From NCBI GenBank assembly GCA_938048925.1, contig CALITV010000177.1:1-5578 (forward strand): a DNA stretch of 5,578 nucleotides. Reading direction: 5' to 3'. The notes below the pieces were generated by a model, which was not told where the DNA came from, did no database searches, and worked only from the letters and a program-made list of their open reading frames with translations. Source of the DNA: an uncultured bacterium (GTDB lineage: Bacteria > UBP6 > UBA1177 > JAKLFG01). Shown here piece by piece: positions 1 to 5,429 of this stretch. The position numbers and the translations under genes are program-made. The stretch's first letter is position 1, and each line of letters opens with the position of its first letter.

Positions 1-75
1 TGGCTGGGGCGGGAGGATTCGAACCCCCGTATGCCGGAATCAAAATCCGGAGTCTTTCCGCTTGACGACGCCCCA
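1..75 (-). tRNA. tRNA-Gln (anticodon TTG)
   Basis: Read on the minus strand, the sequence folds into a full cloverleaf of 75 nt: 7-bp acceptor stem (TGGGGCG with CGCCCCA), D arm with stem GTC/GAC, 5-bp anticodon stem CCGGA/TCCGG with loop TTTTGAT, 5-nt variable loop, and T arm GGGGG-TTCGAAT-CCTCC with one G-U pair. It ends with discriminator G and an encoded CCA. The anticodon TTG lies at plus-strand 41-43 and reads CAA (and CAG by wobble), hence glutamine. The U1-A72 first pair and G73 are known identity elements of bacterial tRNA-Gln. The 5' end is 9 nt after the ispE stop, so it is probably cut from the coaD-ispE transcript by RNases. A similar ispE / tRNA-Gln / prs order is known in many deltaproteobacteria. 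Confidence 0.97.
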
Positions 76-84
76 TTCTCATAT

Positions 85-948
85 TTATCCAACGATCTCG
101 GCCTTCCGCACAAACCGGTAGTCGTTCTTCAGGTGTTCGAATGCTCGTTCGCGCCGTGAGGCATCGGTAAAGAACCCGACCACCGTGGAACCACTGCCAG
201 TGAGAAGCGTCTTCTCGGCCCCCTCGTCTGAAAGCCGGCACGCCAAAGTGGCAATCGCCGGATACTCGTCGAAGATGACCGACTCGAAGTCGTTCCTCAG
301 AAAATCTTTCCATTCGGTCAAAGAGCCTAGTGACGACACACGGGCGAGATTTGTATCCGTAGGCGCCCTTTTTGTCAACATTTTTTTGTCCCACAGCACA
401 TAAGCTGACCGAGTGTCCACCGAGAAACCGGGATGCACGAGAAGAAGACGGAACGGAAAAGAAACGATTTTCACCGGCGTTACCTGCTCGCCGAACCCCG
501 CGACAATCGCAGGTTTTCCGTGAAGAAAGAAGGGAATATCGCTGCCGATGGACGCGGCGATGCGCGTCATACGTTCGATACCCAGCGAAAGAGAAAAACG
601 ACGGTCGAGATAGCGAAGTATCGCAGCTCCGTTGCTCGATCCGCCGCCCATGCCGCCGCCGGTCGGCACCTCCTTTCGAATGGTGACGGCAAGGGGAGGA
701 ATTTTTCGCCCGATCTCCTCTTCGATTGCCCGAATCATCCGATAAACGATATTGCGCTCTTGTGGTATGGCCTCGGGACAGTTCTCGACACGCACCGTCA
801 ATCGGTCGGCATCTTCGATCACGATCTCATCGGCCAATGTTACCGGCGCAAGCACCATGGCGAGGAAGTGGTAGCCGCTCGACGGATCGCGTCCGACAAT
901 GTCGAGCCGTAGGTTTATCTTGGCGGGAGAGGTTATCTTGTCGCTCAT
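85..948 (-). CDS. ispE: 4-diphosphocytidyl-2-C-methyl-D-erythritol kinase IspE
   Basis: This is the cytoplasmic GHMP-family kinase that phosphorylates the 2-OH of CDP-methylerythritol with ATP in the MEP (non-mevalonate) pathway to IPP and DMAPP. The 287-aa product matches the usual length (about 280-300). Visible motifs are PAKINL at residues 8-13 with catalytic Lys10, GYH at 25-27, the glycine-rich ATP loop GGGMGGGSSNGA at 97-108, GSDIPFF at 135-141 with catalytic Asp137, and the third GHMP motif TGSGST at 250-255. The ATG at 948 is chosen because the protein then begins just before PAKINL as in the family. An upstream in-frame start at 1116 would add 56 residues lying inside coaD and resembling nothing. 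The start overlaps the coaD stop as ATGA and no good Shine-Dalgarno precedes it, which suggests translational coupling to coaD. tRNA-Gln follows after 9 nt. Confidence 0.97.
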   Translation of the reverse strand: MSDKITSPAKINLRLDIVGRDPSSGYHFLAMVLAPVTLADEIVIEDADRLTVRVENCPEAIPQERNIVYRMIRAIEEEIGRKIPPLAVTIRKEVPTGGGMGGGSSNGAAILRYLDRRFSLSLGIERMTRIAASIGSDIPFFLHGKPAIVAGFGEQVTPVKIVSFPFRLLLVHPGFSVDTRSAYVLWDKKMLTKRAPTDTNLARVSSLGSLTEWKDFLRNDFESVIFDEYPAIATLACRLSDEGAEKTLLTGSGSTVVGFFTDASRRERAFEHLKNDYRFVRKAEIVG

Positions 949-1448
949 TGACGCATAGCCCGGAGATCGGCAAGCACATTCGGAGGAACGAAATCGCTGA
1001 TGTCGCCATTCATATCGTTGGCAAGCCGTATCATGTTCGAGGAGATGTAGAAATACTTCTCGCTCGTCATCATGAAAAACGATTCGAGGCGCGGCTCGAG
1101 GCGACGATTGAAACACGAAAGTTGAAACTCGTAGTCGAAATCGGAAACGGCGCGCAGTCCGCGGATCACGGTAAAGATGTTGAGCGAACGGGCAAAATCA
1201 ACGAGCAACCCGTCGAAGGCCATGACCCGAACTGCCGGATTGTCGGCGAATATCTCGGTGATCTGGGCAAGGCGACGTTCCTTGGTAAAGAGCGGTTTCT
1301 TATTCCGGTTGTCTCCTATGGCAATGACGATCTCATCGAATATCTTGAGGCTCCGCTGAGCGATATCTATGTGACCATAGGTGACGGGATCGAAACTCCC
1401 GGGATATATGGCCCGTTTGAGATCATTTTTGAGATCATTTTTTTCCAT
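945..1448 (-). CDS. coaD: Phosphopantetheine adenylyltransferase CoaD
   Basis: This cytoplasmic enzyme transfers AMP from ATP to 4'-phosphopantetheine to give dephospho-CoA, the penultimate step of coenzyme A synthesis. The 167-aa product carries the nucleotidyltransferase signature AIYPGSFDPVTYGHIDI at residues 13-29, with the T-x-G-H motif at 23-26. It also has the conserved Lys in NRNKKP (47-52), IRGLRAVSDFDYE (95-107) and the C-terminal ISSNMIR at 135-141. The ATG at 1448 is preferred because GGGAG lies 6 nt upstream; a GTG at 1469 would add seven residues with no clear ribosome site. The N-terminus is unusual: between MEK and the conserved RAIYPG there are two copies of Asn-Asp-Leu-Lys, encoded by a 12-bp tandem repeat. 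Without them the length would be 159 aa, as I recall for the E. coli enzyme. It is the first gene of the coaD-ispE-tRNA-Gln unit and has a strong promoter just upstream. Confidence 0.97.
   Translation of the reverse strand: MEKNDLKNDLKRAIYPGSFDPVTYGHIDIAQRSLKIFDEIVIAIGDNRNKKPLFTKERRLAQITEIFADNPAVRVMAFDGLLVDFARSLNIFTVIRGLRAVSDFDYEFQLSCFNRRLEPRLESFFMMTSEKYFYISSNMIRLANDMNGDISDFVPPNVLADLRAMRQ
1419..1442 (-). repeat. 12-bp tandem repeat in the 5' end of coaD
   Basis: The plus-strand unit GAGATCATTTTT occurs twice in perfect tandem (1419-1430, 1431-1442), with a further TTT of the same phase before it at 1416-1418. It is in frame with coaD and encodes Lys-Asn-Asp-Leu twice just after the start codon. 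A 12-bp unit next to a T run is a plausible product of replication slippage. Copy number changes would keep the reading frame. Confidence 0.9.
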
Positions 1449-1454
1449 GCAACG

Positions 1455-1459
1455 CTCCC
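1455..1459 (-). promoter_or_regulatory. Ribosome binding site of coaD
   Basis: On the minus strand GGGAG is followed by six bases (CGTTGC) and then ATG at 1448. This spacing decides the coaD start in favour of the ATG over the in-frame GTG at 1469. Confidence 0.7.
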
Positions 1460-1486
1460 AGTGAGCCACTCATCGTCAAACAGGGC

Positions 1487-1516
1487 ATCATACGCCGATG
1501 AGACCTCCGCTGTCAA
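1487..1516 (-). promoter_or_regulatory. Sigma70-type promoter for coaD-ispE-tRNA-Gln
   Basis: On the minus strand a perfect -35 box TTGACA (plus 1511-1516) is followed by an 18-bp spacer and a -10 box TATGAT (plus 1487-1492), five of six matches to consensus. The predicted transcription start is near 1480, giving a leader of about 30 nt before the coaD ATG at 1448. The position immediately upstream of a housekeeping operon supports the call. Confidence 0.8.
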
Positions 1517-1531
1517 GCACACAAAAACCTG

Positions 1532-1559
1532 TTGATTTCCCTCGGGGAGGCGCTATACT
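1532..1559 (+). promoter_or_regulatory. Sigma70-type promoter for the vWA lipoprotein gene
   Basis: A -35 box TTGATT (1532-1537) is followed by a 16-bp spacer and a -10 box TATACT (1554-1559). The predicted start is near 1566, about 32 nt ahead of the ATG at 1598. It is back to back with the coaD promoter, the two -35 boxes being 15 bp apart, so RNA polymerases at the two sites could hinder each other. Confidence 0.7.
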
Positions 1560-1569
1560 GCATCCGAGG
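1540..1569. promoter_or_regulatory. Inverted repeat flanking the -10 box (possible operator)
   Basis: CCTCGG at 1540-1545 and its exact complement CCGAGG at 1564-1569 stand symmetrically on the two sides of the TATACT -10 box, with 18 bp between the arms. The left arm is also part of a small CCTC-GGG-GAGG hairpin within the spacer. The arms are only 6 bp and may be chance; an operator role is inference. Confidence 0.25.
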
Positions 1570-1597
1570 TTAACTAACAAATTCACGGAGGAGACCT

Positions 1598-3652
1598 ATG
1601 TCTCGATTTGCGCTATTGTTCGGAACGCTGACTATATTCGCGCTCTTTGCCTGCACCTCCGAGAGCGACGAACCGATCGCCGAGGTCGGCGAGGCGTGCG
1701 CGGGCGACGGGCTCATCTGCTCGTGGGACAACACCCGCGCGCTCAAGTGCGAAAATGGGGTACTCGTTCTCGCCGATGACTGCGCAGCGGTCCAGAAAAC
1801 CTGCAAGAACGGCGCCTGCGTCGCAGACGAGCAGGTAGGAGGCGACTGCGAGGGCAGCGGATCGGCCTGCGCGGGGCAAGTGTTGGTAGTGTGCACCGAC
1901 GGCACGTGGAGCGCGTCGGTTGACTGCGCTGCCGAAGACAAAGTCTGCATCGAGGAGACGAGCGGCGCGGTATGTAAAGAGAAACCGAAAGTGGACAACG
2001 AACCGCAGCCCGATGAAACGACAGACAACACCACTACCGAGAACGATACGAACACAGAGAATCCCACCGAAGGGAGCGATGAGACTCCCGACAGCGACAC
2101 CGGCACCAGTTGCGACTGGACCTCACCGACGGGTGACGACGACGACGACGGCATACCGAACGAGGTCGAAGGGTGTGGCGACAAAGACGGCGACGGCTTC
2201 CCGAACTATCTCGACATGGACAGCGACGGCGACAACATCCTCGACAAGGAAGAATGCCCCGCCCAGCCGTGTCGCAACAGCGACCAAGACGACATACCCG
2301 ACTTCCTCGACAAAGACAGCGACAACGACGGCCTTTCCGACAAGGACGAGGAGGCGATCGGCACCGACCCGACCAAGAAAGACACCGATGACGACGGTTC
2401 CGATGACCTTGCCGAGATTGTCTATGAACAGAACAATCCCGGCGGTGCCGATCCGCTCGACCCGAACAAGAAGATACCCGACGGTATTTTCTATGTGGTC
2501 CTTCCCTACAATTCGCAGGAAGATGTCCAGCGGACGCTCGAATTCTCGACCATCATCGAGGCGGTAGATGTCGCGCTTCTGGTCGATCGGTCTGGCTCGA
2601 TGCAGGACGAGATAAACAACATCAAATCGGAACTCAAGACCAAGGTCATTGACAAAATTCATACGGAACTCACCATCAGCACCGCCTTTGCCCTTGCCAC
2701 CTTCCTCTGGACGCCCAATCCCCCCTACCGGTTGGTTGAGTATGTGACGCTCGATGCCAATAAGGTGGGACAATCGGTTCTCAATATTGGCGATGCGAAT
2801 GGTGACGATGAATACCTCCCACCGGCCATATTCATGCTGGCAACCGGTGCCGAATTCCACGGGCGCGTCGGCGCCTGTATCCCGGGATTCGGCGGGTGTA
2901 ACCAAACTATGATCGCCGATTCGGTATGGGACTATCAAAAGGTCGATTGCACCGGCCAGTTAGGAAGCATCGGCGGCGCCTGTTTCCGCCCAAAATCCAT
3001 GCCCATCTTCATCATCGTCACCGACGAGGAGGTGAAAGAGTGCCCCAAGGTTGCAACGGGCTGGGACTCGTGCCAGTGGGAATTGGGCGATCCGATCAAC
3101 ATCGCCGAGGCGGTCGCCGCCATGAACGGCATCGGGGCAAAACTCATCGGGATTGATACCGGATTCGACGACAACGGCAATGTAACCCATGCGCCACAAG
3201 ACGGGTTCGAGATTATCGCCGAGCAAACCGGTTCGCTCGATAAGAATGGCAAGATGTTCTATTACCACACCGAAAACGCGAACGGTTCCGGCCTCTCGGA
3301 CAAGATTGCCGACGCCGTCAAAGACCTCACCACCTACATTGATATGGATGTAACGACTGGTAGCATGTCGGATGAGCAATGCAATGGCCACTCGGCGAAG
3401 GAGTTCGTGAAATCATCCAAAACGGTCAAGGCCGAACCGGCAGACGGCGTCAGCGGACAGGATGAAACGACCTTCTATTCGGTCAAACAGGGGACAATCG
3501 TTTGGTTCGATGTCCGTTTCTACAACGATTTCTGCCCCAACCCCAATCCCTATCCAGTCACCTATCAGGCGCTGGTAACGGTGCTCGGCAATGGCTCGTA
3601 TCTCTCCTCACGACTCGTAACGGTCGTCGTGCCGGCCTCGGACATACAATAA
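1598..3652 (+). CDS. Cys-rich, TSP3-repeat, vWA-domain lipoprotein
   Basis: Probable surface or periplasmic lipoprotein of 684 aa; molecular function unknown. The start is fixed by GGAGGAG at 1587-1593. Order of parts: lipoprotein signal with lipobox LFAC, lipidated Cys19 (residue +2 is Thr, which by the E. coli rule favours the outer membrane); two tandem six-Cys modules (Cys34-74 and Cys84-126); a Thr/Asn/Asp/Glu linker (about 127-171); Asp-rich thrombospondin-type-3-like repeats (about 179-275, for example DKDGDG at 195-200 and DKDSDNDGLSD at 238-248), expected to bind calcium; a vWA domain (about 321-580) with MIDAS motif DRSGS at 330-334 and a second acidic site IIVTDEE at 472-478; and a beta-rich C-terminal domain. 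The vWA domain contains a Cys-rich insertion with six cysteines (427-492). The usual MIDAS Thr is not obvious near GDDEYLPPA. Such proteins often mediate metal-dependent binding to proteins or surfaces. It is transcribed from the promoter at 1532-1559. Nothing indicates truncation. Confidence 0.93.
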   Translation: MSRFALLFGTLTIFALFACTSESDEPIAEVGEACAGDGLICSWDNTRALKCENGVLVLADDCAAVQKTCKNGACVADEQVGGDCEGSGSACAGQVLVVCTDGTWSASVDCAAEDKVCIEETSGAVCKEKPKVDNEPQPDETTDNTTTENDTNTENPTEGSDETPDSDTGTSCDWTSPTGDDDDDGIPNEVEGCGDKDGDGFPNYLDMDSDGDNILDKEECPAQPCRNSDQDDIPDFLDKDSDNDGLSDKDEEAIGTDPTKKDTDDDGSDDLAEIVYEQNNPGGADPLDPNKKIPDGIFYVVLPYNSQEDVQRTLEFSTIIEAVDVALLVDRSGSMQDEINNIKSELKTKVIDKIHTELTISTAFALATFLWTPNPPYRLVEYVTLDANKVGQSVLNIGDANGDDEYLPPAIFMLATGAEFHGRVGACIPGFGGCNQTMIADSVWDYQKVDCTGQLGSIGGACFRPKSMPIFIIVTDEEVKECPKVATGWDSCQWELGDPINIAEAVAAMNGIGAKLIGIDTGFDDNGNVTHAPQDGFEIIAEQTGSLDKNGKMFYYHTENANGSGLSDKIADAVKDLTTYIDMDVTTGSMSDEQCNGHSAKEFVKSSKTVKAEPADGVSGQDETTFYSVKQGTIVWFDVRFYNDFCPNPNPYPVTYQALVTVLGNGSYLSSRLVTVVVPASDIQ
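1688..1978 (+). repeat. Tandem duplicated six-Cys modules within the lipoprotein gene
   Basis: Residues about 31-75 and 81-127 share the pattern Cys-x6-Cys-x(7-9)-Cys-x10-Cys-x6-Cys-x(4-8)-Cys. They also share local matches: Ala/Asp-Cys-Ala-Ala at the fourth Cys, Gly before the second Cys, and a Gly-Ala-Cys/Gly-Ala-Val-Cys ending. The two copies are clearly homologous at the protein level but diverged in DNA. Each has an even number of cysteines, as expected for a small disulfide-held fold. Confidence 0.8.
2132..2422 (+). other. Calcium-binding TSP3-like repeat region of the lipoprotein
   Basis: About six successive Asp-rich units of the type D-x-D-x-D-G-x-x-D (residues about 179-275) match the thrombospondin type 3 / calcium-loop pattern. 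Three cysteines (193, 220, 225) are interspersed; with Cys172 just before they make an even set. The GAC/GAT codon runs make this stretch purine-biased on the plus strand and open in other frames, which explains the long spurious antisense ORFs here. Confidence 0.8.
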
Positions 3653-3744
3653 CTATTCGAAATTATTGTATTATCAATTTCAATAAAATTCGACTGCACC
3701 TGTTACTAAATGGGCGTTAACTTCTTTTGCGAAAGGAGGCTTCT
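3653..3744 (+). other. A/T-rich intergenic region with leader of the second Cys-rich gene
   Basis: This 92-bp gap is much richer in A/T than its surroundings. It contains a weak inverted repeat (GAAATT at 3659-3664, AATTTC at 3676-3681) with no following T run, so I do not call a terminator. I also see no -35/-10 pair with acceptable spacing; TACTAA at 3704-3709 is a poor -10 candidate. The gene downstream may therefore be read through from the vWA lipoprotein gene or from an unrecognised promoter. A GTTAAC hexamer lies at 3716-3721. Confidence 0.4.
3732..3739 (+). promoter_or_regulatory. Ribosome binding site of the second Cys-rich gene
   Basis: AAAGGAGG is a near-perfect Shine-Dalgarno sequence 5 nt before the ATG at 3745. 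It decides this start over an in-frame TTG at 3727, which lies upstream of and would translate through the site. Confidence 0.85.
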
Positions 3745-4791
3745 ATGAAGACGAAAACGATGATGATTCTGATGGCTTGTTTGATTACGGCTCCCCTACT
3801 CCTCGCCGATCCGCCGGAGCAGCAATGGATTTCCTGTGATGCCGAAACCACCTGTCCCGAAGAGATGCAGTGCATCAAGTTCGAGGACATGCCGACGGCG
3901 GTCTGCTGGCCATCAAACACAGATCCGTGCGAGTACTGCGCCGGAGCCGAATGTTCCGTTCTCGAATCGTATCCCCCGCAGGTTATCTGTGGCGGTGGCG
4001 AAGAGGAGGAACCGATTGCATGTGTCGAAGACAGCGACTGCCCTGACACCATGATTTGTTTCGACGGCTACTGCGTCGGCGGCGCCGATCCGAGCGATGC
4101 AACAACCTGCAAGAACGAGGCGGGCTACTGTGTTATCGGCGAAACGAGCGGCTATTGTGAGTGTATCACCGGCGAAGGAACCGCGTGGAGTGAGGCAGAG
4201 CCGGTCGATCCCGCGAATCCGCAGCCGCCGCTACAACTATTCTCTCTGCCGACCGAAGGCGAGTGCACCGCCAAACTCATCGAAATCTGTGGAGAAAAGG
4301 CTCCCGATGTCAAAGATTTCTGTGGAAAAGAACTTTTCGAGGCCTGCCTCGACGCCATCAAGTGGGTCGAAGGGACCTGTTTTGAGACCAAAATAACCCC
4401 GGAAGAACAAGAAGCGCTCGATCGCGGCGAATGGGTTGGCGGATGGTCGCAGATGATCTACCAGTGCTGTCAGGAGACCTCGCTCGAAGAAATTGGCGGC
4501 GAACTTGCCGAGTTCCAACAGTGTGTTACCGAGAAAGGATGCGACGAATGTCTTGAGGGCGGCGATGTCAAACCATCAATTCCCTGTGAAGAGGACATTG
4601 ATTGCGGCGATGGGGGAACCTGCGTTGATGGTTCCTGCCAGTGGGAAGAAACGCCGGTGAACAGCGACGAAGAAAGAAATGACAGTGATAGTATCTACAC
4701 TGCAGCGGGCGACGATCAGACCAAGGGAACCGAATCAACGAGCACACCCAAAACGAGCGACGGTTCCGGCTGTTCCCTGATTCTACTCTAA
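3745..4791 (+). CDS. Secreted Cys-rich protein with Dickkopf-like modules
   Basis: Exported 348-aa protein, function unknown. The N-terminus (MKTKT, then a hydrophobic run to Leu20) is a signal peptide, best cut after Ala21 (LLLA before Asp22). LMAC at 9-12 resembles a lipobox, but the hydrophobic core before Cys12 would be very short. Three short four-Cys modules of the type Cys-x5-Cys-x5-Cys-x(4-10)-Cys are seen at 31-54, 93-110 and 281-298. The last two carry the E-D-x-D-C spacing common in myxobacterial secreted proteins. Between them lies a probably helical Cys-containing segment (174-269) with vicinal Cys241-Cys242. The mature part has 31 cysteines: 30 up to residue 298 and one, Cys343, in the tail. 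After a Ser/Thr/Asp-rich linker the protein ends abruptly in GSGCSLILL, recalling the Cys head of C-terminal sorting tags but without membrane helix or basic end. It follows the vWA lipoprotein gene by 92 bp in the same direction. Confidence 0.9.
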   Translation: MKTKTMMILMACLITAPLLLADPPEQQWISCDAETTCPEEMQCIKFEDMPTAVCWPSNTDPCEYCAGAECSVLESYPPQVICGGGEEEEPIACVEDSDCPDTMICFDGYCVGGADPSDATTCKNEAGYCVIGETSGYCECITGEGTAWSEAEPVDPANPQPPLQLFSLPTEGECTAKLIEICGEKAPDVKDFCGKELFEACLDAIKWVEGTCFETKITPEEQEALDRGEWVGGWSQMIYQCCQETSLEEIGGELAEFQQCVTEKGCDECLEGGDVKPSIPCEEDIDCGDGGTCVDGSCQWEETPVNSDEERNDSDSIYTAAGDDQTKGTESTSTPKTSDGSGCSLILL

Positions 4792-4823
4792 TCCAAAACT
4801 CTTCTTTTTTTCTTTCCCCCATC

Positions 4824-4852
4824 TTGCCATTTCATCTTAGTGCGCCTATAAT
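4824..4852 (+). promoter_or_regulatory. Near-consensus sigma70 promoter for the third exported gene and trxA
   Basis: A -35 box TTGCCA (4824-4829), a 17-bp spacer and a perfect -10 box TATAAT (4847-4852) are present. The predicted start is near 4859, giving a leader of about 29 nt. A T-rich tract at 4802-4815 falls roughly at -57 to -44 and could act as an UP element; it is not preceded by a stem, so I do not call it a terminator of the upstream gene. Confidence 0.85.
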
Positions 4853-4887
4853 CAGTCTCTGAATTATTTCCCAGAGGGAGGGATGTC

Positions 4888-5418
4888 ATGCGCCTCTTTT
4901 TTGTCGCGTTCTGCGTTTTCTTCTTCTCTTACCTTTCGGCTCAGGAAGCGACGATAACGCTCGTGAACGGAAAAACCATCAAGGCGAAGATCGCCAAGAT
5001 CGAGGCCGAAAAGTACAATGGCACCGGCCGCGAGACGGTGCGGGAGATTTCGGTTGTGCAGGGGAGTAGCGAGTATCTGCTCTCGTTCGACAAGATCGCC
5101 TCGATGCGCCTCGTGGAAACCGACGACATGTCGTGTTTCGAGGACTCGAACTACAAGCCGACGCGAGAATTCTGCACCCGAAAACTCGTTTACGAGGTCA
5201 AACTCAAGACCACTGACAAGAACAAACAAAAGATCGAGATAGTGGACGATCGCAAATTCATTTTCTCATTCGCCGAAAAGGTCGAGCCGGTGAGCACCTT
5301 TTTCTACAAGATCACCGCAAGCGACGAAGGCAAAGAGGCCGAAATCAACCTCAAAGACCTTGAATCGCGCGTCAAGGAAGCCCAGCAGAATGGTATCAAA
5401 ACAATAATCTTCAACTGA
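4888..5418 (+). CDS. Small exported protein of unknown function
   Basis: I do not recognise this 176-aa protein. It has a clear Sec signal peptide: Arg2, then an unusually Phe-rich hydrophobic core (residues 3-16), with likely cleavage after Ala18 before QEA. The mature part is about 158 aa. Its first half (21-76) has the pattern of a small beta barrel, beginning [13 protein letters not shown] and ending [10 protein letters not shown], loosely like Sm/LSM-type or SH3-like folds in other exported bacterial proteins. The second half is rich in beta strands and Lys/Glu. Cys83 and Cys96 are the only cysteines after the signal and could form one disulfide. The start is supported by GGGAGGG at 4876-4882, 5 nt before the ATG. 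It has its own strong promoter and lies 11 nt before trxA, so the two are very probably one operon. Periplasmic or surface location is inferred. Confidence 0.85.
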   Translation: MRLFFVAFCVFFFSYLSAQEATITLVNGKTIKAKIAKIEAEKYNGTGRETVREISVVQGSSEYLLSFDKIASMRLVETDDMSCFEDSNYKPTREFCTRKLVYEVKLKTTDKNKQKIEIVDDRKFIFSFAEKVEPVSTFFYKITASDEGKEAEINLKDLESRVKEAQQNGIKTIIFN

Positions 5419-5429
5419 AAGGAGTTACT

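Noticed and set aside
726..1535. 269-aa plus-strand ORF opposite coaD and ispE
   Set aside because: It lies antisense to two confidently identified enzymes, crosses both and the coaD promoter, and its product is Arg/His-rich with no recognisable motif; a shadow of coding bias.
1570..2184. 204-aa Ser/Val-rich minus-strand ORF
   Set aside because: Complement of the Cys modules and Thr/Asp/Glu linker of the lipoprotein gene; low-complexity product, no ribosome site considered convincing.
1920..2567. 215-aa Thr/Arg-rich plus-strand ORF in another frame
   Set aside because: Frame-shifted reading of the Asp-rich repeats; extreme Thr/Arg composition without domain features.
2123..2938. 271-aa minus-strand ORF opposite the TSP3 and vWA regions
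   Set aside because: The GAC/GAT-rich repeats read as Val/Ile-rich sequence on the other strand without stops. The plus frame has signal peptide, ribosome site and domains, so this is a shadow.
3659..3681. GAAATT / AATTTC hairpin as terminator after the vWA lipoprotein gene
   Set aside because: Only six A/T-rich pairs with an 11-nt loop and no T run after it; too weak to terminate transcription.
3772..3780. LMAC lipobox making the 348-aa protein a lipoprotein
   Set aside because: Cys12 would leave only about six hydrophobic residues before the cut, and the hydrophobic stretch continues to residue 20 with a plausible signal peptidase I site after Ala21.
4726..4767. GGAACCG / CGGTTCC inverted repeat followed by a T-rich tract as terminator of the second Cys-rich gene
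   Set aside because: The arms are 28 nt apart, lie within the coding sequence, and the T tract begins more than 30 nt after the stem, so it does not have the form of an intrinsic terminator.
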